DNA from: Ktedonobacter racemifer
Lineage (GTDB): Bacteria; Chloroflexota; DTOL01; JACQYG01
DNA length: 6,623 bases
NCBI GenBank assembly: GCA_020723545.1
Contig: DYIS01000145.1
Span: forward strand, 1 to 6,623
Direction of reading: 5' to 3'
Shown piece by piece: positions 1-5,770 of the stretch. The notes below the pieces were generated by a model. The model searched no databases. It was given only the letters and a program-made list of their open reading frames with translations, and was not told where the DNA came from. The translations under genes were made by a program, and so were the position numbers. Positions within the stretch are counted from its first letter, which is position 1; each line of letters starts with the position of its first letter.

Positions 1-2
1 GG

Positions 3-416
3 ACCGACGACGGCTCGAACTACTTTGAGCTCCACGGTGGCCTGGCTCCGACCTTCTGGGACGAGGCGACGCTGGGGCCAGGGGAGGCCGTTAGCTGGAC
101 CGAATACTGGTATCCGATCTGGCAGACCGGTGGCTTCGACTACGCCACCCCCGAGGCGGCCGTGAAGCTGGCAATGATGTCCGGCAAAAGGGTCAGGGTC
201 GGCGCCTTTGTTACTGCCGCAGAGGTGGCAACAGTGGTGCTTACAGCTAACAACCAGGAGATAACTCGGCGTCAGGTAGCCCTGAGCCCATCGTCGCCTC
301 TGGTCTGGGAGATAGCGCTGCCCGCCGAGGCCCCCGACAGCGGGACCTACCTTCTGAGCCTGATCGGCCAGAATGGGAAGGTGCTGGCTCAGATAGCAAA
401 GAGCTTCAGGTGGTAG
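3..416 (+). CDS. C-terminal part of a DUF5107-like / mutarotase-fold beta-rich protein (5' end outside window)
   Basis: The reading frame is open from base 3 to the TAG at 414-416, giving 137 residues. The Met codon at 162 lies inside this open frame and is not a credible start, because the upstream residues look like real protein. The first ~50 residues are rich in aromatic residues and glycine (FELHGGLAPTFWD, then WTEYWYPIWQTGGFDYA). From memory this resembles the end of the DUF5107 / galactose-mutarotase-like beta-sandwich domain found in large carbohydrate-related proteins of Chloroflexota. The last ~80 residues alternate hydrophobic and polar residues in short strands (RVRVGAFV, ATVVLTA, GTYLLSLI), like an Ig-type or fibronectin-like beta-sandwich. 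No transmembrane segment or sorting signal is visible at the C-terminus. A role in binding or processing glycans is inference only. The gene is convergent with the nucleotidyltransferase gene, with 15 bases between the stops. Coding is confident; the family call is tentative. Confidence 0.6.
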   Translation, partial: TDDGSNYFELHGGLAPTFWDEATLGPGEAVSWTEYWYPIWQTGGFDYATPEAAVKLAMMSGKRVRVGAFVTAAEVATVVLTANNQEITRRQVALSPSSPLVWEIALPAEAPDSGTYLLSLIGQNGKVLAQIAKSFRW

Positions 417-418
417 GA

Positions 419-453
419 GGCGGACCATCGGCTATGCCGGCTGGCGATCCGCC
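419..453. terminator. GC-rich hairpin between convergent genes (possible bidirectional terminator)
   Basis: The arms GGCGGA (419-424) and TCCGCC (448-453) are perfectly complementary. CCA (425-427) can extend the stem with TGG (442-444) across a 3-base bulge. An inner helix CGGC (429-432) / GCCG (436-439) closes on a TAT loop. The structure starts just after the upstream stop and covers the last codons of the minus-strand gene. Neither side has a T-tract, so it is not a textbook intrinsic terminator. A transcription end or 3'-end stabilising structure is inferred from position. Confidence 0.4.
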
Positions 454-3173
454 AGGGGCGCCGCCGCCAGCCAGGCCCTAACGAAGGCCATCTCGTCCTC
501 CAGTGATTCCACCTTCCCGTTCAGCTTAGCCTGATAAAGATCGTTTAAGAGGCGACCATACACTGGCCCTGGCCTGAGGCCAAAGCTTTTCAAGGTTTCA
601 CCATTAACCTGAAGCTTGAGCCACCTGAGCTTGTGGAGAAATAGCTCCACCGACTCTGAGACCGCCAACGGTACTGGCTTTTCCGGTTTCCCGGGAACCT
701 CATCGGTGAACCATAACACGTAGAGCAGCTCGGCCGGCGATTTCTTGTAGAGCTCGTAGATCGCTGCCGGCGACGGCTCTGGCTGCAGCGTTATCCTGGC
801 CTCGCTAGAAAATTGTCCCAGCTCGCGCAGCAGCCGACCATTCTCACCGGTTATCTTCAGCCGACCGATGAAGTCTGCGATCTGGCCCTCTCTCATCGGG
901 TATACCAGTAGCGCCAGGTAGACTCTAGGTAAGGAGCGCTGTGGCGCCAGGGCAGAACGCGGGAATCGTTCGTTCCATTCCGCCATCTTCTCTCGTGCCT
1001 GAGCATAGTGCGAGCCCAGCCTGTCAGTATAGCGCAGCTCTCGATGCAGGTAAGCCAGCAGGCCGCACTGATCCAGTCGGCGGAGTATCTTCTCTGGCTC
1101 TTCTTCCTGCAGCGACAGATATAGTTCGTGCCGCAGTCTCTCCCCGGAGACCCGTTCCAGGAGGTCCCGGGCGTCAACCATCAGCTCCTCCGTTCGTTTT
1201 TCGATACTGAAGCCAAGCCTTTGCTCCAATCGCACCGCTCGCAGTATCCGGGTGGCATCCTCCACGAAGCTCAGGCTGTGAAGGACACGGATCAGTTTGC
1301 GATCCAGGTCCTTCTTGCCGCCGTAGAAGTCCACCAGTTCGCCGTAGCGCTCGCGATCCAGGCGGATGGCCATGGTGTTTATGGTGAAATCCCTACGATA
1401 TAGATCCTGTTTGAGTGAGCCGGCTTCCACCTCCGGCAGGGCCGCAGGGTGTTCGTAAAACTCGGTGCGGGCGGTCACGAAATCGATGGCCAGGGCGGCA
1501 TGGCTGGAGGCCAGGCGGCGTTCGCTCACGTCTCCTATCTTCTCCCTGGGATGGCTGGGGGCCAGGGGCGGCGCCTCCCCTGGAGCCACCAGAGCTTCGG
1601 GCACTAACCATTTGGCTGTGCCGAAGCGCTCGTGAGCCTTGACCCGGCCGCCCAGCTCGGCCGCCAGCATACGGGCCAAGGCGATAGCGTCTCCCTCGAC
1701 CACCAGGTCCAGGTCGAAGTTCGGTATGCCCAGGAGGAGGTCTCGCACTATGCCTCCCACCAGGTATAGGGAAGAGCCCGTATGCCTGGCAGCATGGCTG
1801 GCCTGTTGCAGGAGCTTCCGCAACGTTGGTTGGAGGGCCTGGTCCAGTTGCGCCGCCAGATTAGGGTAACCCTTGGACTTGCCCGCGGGCAGCCCGCCCC
1901 AGTGTTTGATGACGTCGGTGCGGGTCACTATGCCCACCAGTTGCCCGTTTTCCACCACCGGCAACTGCCCCGCATCATGCTCCATCATCAACTGCATGAT
2001 CCTGGGCACCGGGAGGTCGGGGCTGATGGCCGGCACGTTCACGGTCATGTACACCCGCACTGCCGCGTTGCCCAGCCGGTGGTGTATGGCCCGGTCCAGG
2101 TCCCGGCGGGTGACGATGCCTATCAGCCTCCCGTCCTGCACCACCGGCAGGCCTTCGTGGCCATATCGCACCAAGAGAGAAGCGGCCTCGCTGATGGTGG
2201 TGTCTGGGGAAACACTTCGAGCCTGGCGGGTCATGATGGTGGAGGCTGTGGCAGCAGGCCTAACCTGGGAGCGAAGGACCTGCCGGAGGCTTTCGGAGAC
2301 CAAAGACAGCTCTCGGTCCTTCAATAGCGCCGCCGCCGCACGATTGTGGCCGCCGCCTCCCCACGGGCGCAATATTGCCGCCACGTCGACGTAGTCGCTC
2401 TTGCTGCGGGCGACGATCTGCAGGTGGTGGCCCATCTGAACCAGGACGAAGGATGCCTCGGCGTCGTAGGACTCGTTCAAGCGGTGCGCTACCGTGGAGA
2501 CCTCCTCCACGTATTCTGGGGACTGGGCAGCGGCTATGAGCACGTGGTGCCCGTGGATGTCCTCGATTTTGGCCTCCCTGGCCAGTTGCTCGTAGAGTAC
2601 CCGCTGTTTGTCGGTCAGGGGCCGGTTCAGGAAGCTGTTCAGCACTTGCAGGCTGGCCTCCTGGGTCAGGAGCCAGGCTGCGCACCGGACGTCCTGGGAG
2701 GTGGTATTGATGTAGGTGAGGGAGCCAGTGTCCTCGTAAATGCCCAGCAATAGCAGGGTGGCCTCCGTCGGGGACAGCGGGACCTTCTTCTCCATGAGTT
2801 GCCTGACCAGAATGGCCGTGGTGGAGGCGACCTCTTCACTGGTGTAGGACATGCCTCCCGGTAGCTCCCGGTCCAGGGGGTGGTGGTCGATTATCTCTAC
2901 CGGCAGCCCGGGCCGATGGAACCCGCTGAGAAACCCCTCCACGGCGGGCAAGTACTGGGTGTCCACTAGGATCACGGAATCTACGTCCGCATCAGGCATC
3001 TCATCGAGCTTTCTGAAGGGCAGATCGCCCCCGTACAGGGCCAGGAAGTCACGAAGGTTGCGATTGACGGCGCCCACCAATACTGGGATGGCGCCAGGGT
3101 AGAGCTTGGCCGCCGCCAGCATGGAGGCCAGGCCATCGAAGTCGGTATTAGGATGGGTCAGTATGAGACGCAT
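432..3173 (-). CDS. DHH phosphoesterase-CBS-tRNA nucleotidyltransferase fusion (CCA- or A-adding enzyme type)
   Basis: This is a 913-residue cytoplasmic enzyme. Residues 1-~180 form a RecJ-like DHH phosphoesterase domain with its metal-site residues present: H7, N9, D11, D13, D71, DHH 96-98 and D148. The DHHA1 domain follows, with its GGGGH signature at 272-276. Two CBS domains (~312-366 and ~374-425) each keep a T-x-x-D nucleotide-ribose motif (T355/D358, T417/D420). From ~450 there is a class II nucleotidyltransferase head with LVGG (471-474), catalytic D487 and D489, RRDFTIN (593-599) and the base-selecting EDxxR motif (638-642), then the helical RNA-binding domain to the C-terminus. Family knowledge: such fusions act as A-adding or CCA-adding tRNA nucleotidyltransferases (for example in Aquifex) or as poly(A) polymerases. 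The choice among these cannot be made here. The start at 3173 is preferred to the upstream in-frame ATG at 3278: it has a GGTGG ribosome site 7 bases away, the protein begins directly with the DHH strand MRLILTHPN, and the likely promoter lies between the two ATGs. The catalytic head carries an unusual ~35-residue insertion (about 526-560). Confidence 0.93.
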   Translation of the reverse strand: MRLILTHPNTDFDGLASMLAAAKLYPGAIPVLVGAVNRNLRDFLALYGGDLPFRKLDEMPDADVDSVILVDTQYLPAVEGFLSGFHRPGLPVEIIDHHPLDRELPGGMSYTSEEVASTTAILVRQLMEKKVPLSPTEATLLLLGIYEDTGSLTYINTTSQDVRCAAWLLTQEASLQVLNSFLNRPLTDKQRVLYEQLAREAKIEDIHGHHVLIAAAQSPEYVEEVSTVAHRLNESYDAEASFVLVQMGHHLQIVARSKSDYVDVAAILRPWGGGGHNRAAAALLKDRELSLVSESLRQVLRSQVRPAATASTIMTRQARSVSPDTTISEAASLLVRYGHEGLPVVQDGRLIGIVTRRDLDRAIHHRLGNAAVRVYMTVNVPAISPDLPVPRIMQLMMEHDAGQLPVVENGQLVGIVTRTDVIKHWGGLPAGKSKGYPNLAAQLDQALQPTLRKLLQQASHAARHTGSSLYLVGGIVRDLLLGIPNFDLDLVVEGDAIALARMLAAELGGRVKAHERFGTAKWLVPEALVAPGEAPPLAPSHPREKIGDVSERRLASSHAALAIDFVTARTEFYEHPAALPEVEAGSLKQDLYRRDFTINTMAIRLDRERYGELVDFYGGKKDLDRKLIRVLHSLSFVEDATRILRAVRLEQRLGFSIEKRTEELMVDARDLLERVSGERLRHELYLSLQEEEPEKILRRLDQCGLLAYLHRELRYTDRLGSHYAQAREKMAEWNERFPRSALAPQRSLPRVYLALLVYPMREGQIADFIGRLKITGENGRLLRELGQFSSEARITLQPEPSPAAIYELYKKSPAELLYVLWFTDEVPGKPEKPVPLAVSESVELFLHKLRWLKLQVNGETLKSFGLRPGPVYGRLLNDLYQAKLNGKVESLEDEMAFVRAWLAAAPLADRQPA

Positions 3174-3233
3174 GTCGGTTCCACCAGCCGCGAGCCTCAG
3201 AGCCTGATCGGGAGACGAGGCCGCTTCATAACC

Positions 3234-3242
3234 ATTATAACA
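3234..3242 (-). promoter_or_regulatory. Extended -10 promoter for the DHH-CBS-nucleotidyltransferase gene
   Basis: On the minus strand this reads TGTTATAAT, an extended -10 (TG-N-TATAAT) with a perfect TATAAT hexamer. No good -35 lies 15-18 bases upstream, which is tolerated in extended -10 promoters. The predicted transcription start near 3227 gives a leader of about 54 bases before the ATG at 3173. Transcription from here would exclude the longer 948-residue reading frame that begins at 3278. Confidence 0.55.
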
Positions 3243-3271
3243 CAAACTGCTGCATTCAGGCCCACACACTG

Positions 3272-3299
3272 TTGACAAAAGTTCCTTCTATGGTATAAT
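3272..3299 (+). promoter_or_regulatory. Consensus sigma-70 promoter of the gntR-ThDP-FAD operon
   Basis: TTGACA (3272-3277) and TATAAT (3294-3299) are both exact consensus hexamers, separated by 16 bases. TG at 3291-3292 adds an extended -10. The predicted start is near 3305-3307, leaving a ~32-base leader with its own ribosome site. Such a complete housekeeping promoter in a GC-rich window, directly upstream of a repressor-type gene, is unlikely to be chance. The promoter is back to back with the minus-strand promoter at 3234-3242. Confidence 0.8.
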
Positions 3300-3306
3300 G
3301 AATATT

Positions 3307-3326
3307 GTATACGATATATGATATAC
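3307..3326. promoter_or_regulatory. Candidate operator of the GntR/FCD regulator (20-base imperfect palindrome)
   Basis: The site reads GTATA-CG-ATATAT-GA-TATAC and matches its reverse complement at 16 of 20 positions. Within its left part, ATTGTATACGAT (3304-3315) is itself a near-palindrome around GTATAC, the kind of core bound by many FadR/FCD-type GntR proteins. It begins at about +1 or +2 of the predicted plus-strand transcript and ends next to the Shine-Dalgarno (3327-3331). A bound dimer would therefore block initiation or early elongation. Autoregulation is inferred from position and symmetry. Confidence 0.55.
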
Positions 3327-3331
3327 AGGAG
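3327..3331 (+). promoter_or_regulatory. Ribosome binding site deciding the regulator's start
   Basis: AGGAG lies 6 bases upstream of ATG 3338. An alternative in-frame TTG at 3305 has no ribosome site and coincides with the predicted transcription start, so the ATG at 3338 is chosen. Confidence 0.8.
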
Positions 3332-3337
3332 TTGCCA

Positions 3338-4009
3338 ATGGAACCCTCTTTTCAGTTGGCCAGGGTTGAAGGGCCACTCTCGCTTAAGGACAAAGCCTAC
3401 GCCGCCATCAAAGATGCCATACTCTCCCTCCAACTCAAGCCAGGCGAACCGCTGGTGGAAACCGAGTTGGCTGAGCAATTGGGCATCAGCAAGACGCCGG
3501 TGCGGGACGCACTACAGCATCTGGAGCGAGGGGGATTCGTCACCCGGGTCCTATTCAAGGGGACCTACGTCACCGAGGTGACCTTGAAGGACGTGAAGGA
3601 AGTCTTCCAGCTCCGGGCTGTTTTGGAGGGCCTGGCCGCCCGCCTGGCCGCCCCCCTTCTTATCCCTGAGGAATGGGACGAGGGAGAGCGGCTGATCGGC
3701 GCCGCAGAGGCTGCCCTGGCTCAAGGAAACCGGGAACTCTGCTCCCAACTGGGAAAACAGTTTCACAACCTGGTCATCCAGAAGACGGACAACCAGCGTC
3801 TGCTACCCATCCTCCACAATCTGGATGACCACCTGCAGCGTTTCCGTCTCGTCTCTGACCAGATTAGCGGTCGCTTGGAGAAATCGGTCCAGGAACATCG
3901 TCGGGTGTTGGAAGCGCTGCGGCAACGCGACCCCGCCCTGGCCGAGCAGGCCATGCGCGATCACCTTCACAGCGTGCTGCAAGATCTGTCTGAGGAGAAG
4001 GAACAATGA
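3338..4009 (+). CDS. GntR-family transcriptional regulator, FadR/FCD subfamily
   Basis: This is a 223-residue DNA-binding regulator of the usual length for the family. Residues ~15-80 are a winged helix-turn-helix. They include the GntR signature KPGEPLVETELAEQLGIS, followed by KTPVRDALQHLERGGFV, and a wing ending in KGTYV (74-78). Residues ~85-215 are an all-helical FCD ligand-binding domain with FH at 142-143, H187 and H209; the H-x21-H spacing matches the family's metal site. The usual Asp/Asn four residues before the first His is Gly139 here. FCD regulators generally sense small carboxylates or sugar acids and repress the adjacent pathway genes. It is the first gene of the operon, behind a consensus promoter and a palindrome it probably binds. 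Its stop overlaps the next start (ATGA, 4006-4009), implying translational coupling. The actual ligand is unknown. Confidence 0.92.
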   Translation: MEPSFQLARVEGPLSLKDKAYAAIKDAILSLQLKPGEPLVETELAEQLGISKTPVRDALQHLERGGFVTRVLFKGTYVTEVTLKDVKEVFQLRAVLEGLAARLAAPLLIPEEWDEGERLIGAAEAALAQGNRELCSQLGKQFHNLVIQKTDNQRLLPILHNLDDHLQRFRLVSDQISGRLEKSVQEHRRVLEALRQRDPALAEQAMRDHLHSVLQDLSEEKEQ

Positions 4010-5736
4010 GAGGCAGCCAGGCTGTCGTGGAGATGCTCAAGGCGCACCAGGTGAAGTACGTCTTCGGCCTGCCCGGCGACACCAGCATGCCCCTCTATGA
4101 GGCTCTGTACCAGGTCCGGGACGAGATCACCCACGTGCTGACCCGCGACGAGCGCTCGGCTTCCTTCATGGCCGACGTCTATGCGCGGGTGAGCTACCGT
4201 CCTGGCGTGTGCGAGGCCCCTAGCGGGGCCGGAGCCATCTACCTGGCTCCCGGGGTGGCCGAGGCCCATGCTTCCTCGATTCCGGTCATCGCCCTTACTA
4301 CCGACATCCCTCTCTCCAGCGAAGGCAAGAACGTGCTCACCGCTCTGAACCAGGAGGCCCTTTTCGCTCCCATCACCAAGTGGCGCGCTCTGGTCAAGAA
4401 AGCCGATCTGATCCCGGACATCATGCGCCGTGCCTTCCGCCTGGCCACGACTGGTCGTCCTGGGGCGGTGCAGATCACCCTGCCCACTGATGTACTGGAC
4501 GAAGAACTGGCCCATCCTGCCCTGCACGGCGACGTGAACTGCGCTGTCTATCCCGCCTACCGCATCCGCCCCAATGGCACGGTTGTGCAGCAGGCGGCGG
4601 AACTCCTGCTCCAGGCCGAGCGCCCGATCATCGTCGCCGGCGGGGGAGTGGTCAGCTCCCAGGCCTGGGCCGAATTGACCGCCCTGGCTGAGGCCTTGTC
4701 CATTCCCGTGGGCACCACCATCACCGGCAAGGGCGGCATAGCCGAGGATCATCCGCTCAGCATCGGCGTGGTGGGAGGCAACGGAGGGCGGGACTACGCT
4801 AATTGCCTGGTGCAGGAGGCTGACCTCATCCTGTACGTGGGTTGCAAGACGGACTCGGTGACTACGGTCAACTGGACCCTGCCGGCCCCAGAGGCGGGCA
4901 AGGCCATCATCCACCTGGACGTGGACCCGGGCGAGATTGGGAACAACTACCCCAGCGCTGTGGGCCTGGTCGGCGATGCCCGGCTGGCCCTGGCTGACCT
5001 ACTGGAAGCGGTGCGGGTCAAGGCCGGCGGTAGTTCGGCCCTCGGTCAGGCCCGGCGGGATGAGATCGAGAAGCTGAGTCGCCGCTGGTGGGCCGAGGCC
5101 CAGGAAAAGATGACCTCCGACAGCGTGCCCATCAAGCCGCTGCGAGTGATCAAGGGGTTGGTCGATGCCCTGCCCAGGGACAGCATCATCGTCGCCGATG
5201 CAGGCACACCCACCCCCTTCGTCGCCGCTTACTTTGTCAGCCGGGCTGGGCGTCAGGTCATCATCCCGCGTGGCTACGGGGGACTGGGTTACGCCTTGCC
5301 CGGTGTGGTGGGGGCCAAGCTGGCCCACCCGGAGGCCATCGTAGTCGGTCTCATGGGTGATGGCAGCTTCGGCATGTCAGCCGGCGAACTGGAGACCATC
5401 GCCCGCCTGAAGCTGCCGGTGACCATCATCCAGTTCAACAACGCTTGCTTTGGCTGGATCAAAGTCTTGCAAGAACTGTACCACCAGGGCAGATATTTCT
5501 CCGTTGATTTCTCCGCCGATACCGACCACGCCGCCATTGCGCGGGGCTTCGGGCTGAACGGCCTGCGGGTCGAGCAACCCGGCAACCTGGGGCCGGCCAT
5601 CCACCAAGCCCTGGCCAGCGGTGTGGCCACCTTCATTGACGTGATCACCGAGTCAGAGGTGACCGAACTGCCACCGGTGACAAAGTGGGTTGAAGCGGCC
5701 ATGGGCAGAAAGCGAGAAAAAATAGAGTTGGTATAG
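4006..5736 (+). CDS. Thiamine-diphosphate-dependent enzyme, acetolactate synthase / 2-oxoacid decarboxylase superfamily
   Basis: The protein has 576 residues, normal for this superfamily. The N-terminal pyrimidine-binding domain (~1-170) has the VFGLPGD opening and the catalytic Glu49 in TRDERSASFMADVYAR; a stretch at ~68-98 (SGAGAIYLAPGVAEAH and following) corresponds to the acetolactate synthase SGPGATN region. A central Rossmann-like domain follows (~190-335). The C-terminal diphosphate-binding domain (~370-545) carries DAGT (398-401), the GDG motif at 451-453 and NN at 478-479; D452 and N479 are the expected Mg ligands, 27 residues apart. Family members decarboxylate or ligate 2-oxoacids through a ThDP-bound intermediate. 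Differences from housekeeping acetolactate synthase argue for another substrate: Asp48 instead of His before the catalytic Glu, NNACFGWIK after the GDG motif, and no small regulatory subunit gene beside it. The start overlaps the regulator's stop by 4 bases and has GAGGAG (3992-3997) 8 bases upstream. The cofactor assignment is secure; the reaction is not known. Confidence 0.9.
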   Translation: MRGSQAVVEMLKAHQVKYVFGLPGDTSMPLYEALYQVRDEITHVLTRDERSASFMADVYARVSYRPGVCEAPSGAGAIYLAPGVAEAHASSIPVIALTTDIPLSSEGKNVLTALNQEALFAPITKWRALVKKADLIPDIMRRAFRLATTGRPGAVQITLPTDVLDEELAHPALHGDVNCAVYPAYRIRPNGTVVQQAAELLLQAERPIIVAGGGVVSSQAWAELTALAEALSIPVGTTITGKGGIAEDHPLSIGVVGGNGGRDYANCLVQEADLILYVGCKTDSVTTVNWTLPAPEAGKAIIHLDVDPGEIGNNYPSAVGLVGDARLALADLLEAVRVKAGGSSALGQARRDEIEKLSRRWWAEAQEKMTSDSVPIKPLRVIKGLVDALPRDSIIVADAGTPTPFVAAYFVSRAGRQVIIPRGYGGLGYALPGVVGAKLAHPEAIVVGLMGDGSFGMSAGELETIARLKLPVTIIQFNNACFGWIKVLQELYHQGRYFSVDFSADTDHAAIARGFGLNGLRVEQPGNLGPAIHQALASGVATFIDVITESEVTELPPVTKWVEAAMGRKREKIELV

Positions 5737-5758
5737 GGGCGGGGCCTGATCTCCGCCC
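5737..5758 (+). other. Intergenic hairpin between the ThDP and FAD genes
   Basis: GGGCGGGG (5737-5744) pairs with CTCCGCCC (5751-5758) over 8 base pairs, including one G-T pair, around the loop CCTGAT. It starts at the base after the TAG stop and ends two bases before the GGAGGAGG ribosome site of the next gene. No T-tract follows, so termination is unlikely. It could be an mRNA processing or stability element, or could tune translation of the flavoprotein. These roles are inferred from position only. Confidence 0.45.
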
Positions 5759-5770
5759 AGGGAGGAGGCG

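Noticed and set aside
162..416. A separate 84-residue gene starting at ATG 162
   Set aside because: The same frame is open to the window edge with protein-like, motif-rich sequence, so this is the end of a longer gene.
1782..2394. Overlapping plus-strand open frames of 181 and 173 codons within the DHH-CBS gene
   Set aside because: Low-complexity shadow translation opposite well-conserved CBS domains; no ribosome site or domain.
3174..3278. N-terminal 35-residue extension of the nucleotidyltransferase fusion (ATG at 3278)
   Set aside because: The extension has no family resemblance, overlaps the likely minus-strand promoter (3234-3242), and the ATG at 3173 has a ribosome site and starts right at the first DHH strand.
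3305..3337. Upstream TTG start for the GntR regulator
   Set aside because: It lies at the predicted transcription start and inside the palindrome, with no ribosome site; ATG 3338 has AGGAG at 6 bases.
3967..4914. 315-codon open frame antisense to the ThDP gene
   Set aside because: Its composition (Gly, His, Asp, Arg rich, no recognisable motif) is that of a shadow of a GC-rich gene, and the opposite strand has clear catalytic motifs throughout.
5717..5722. A6 run near the end of the ThDP gene as a programmed frameshift site
   Set aside because: It is only a few codons before the normal stop. The frame I followed after slippage ends just inside the next gene and would not fuse the two proteins in frame.
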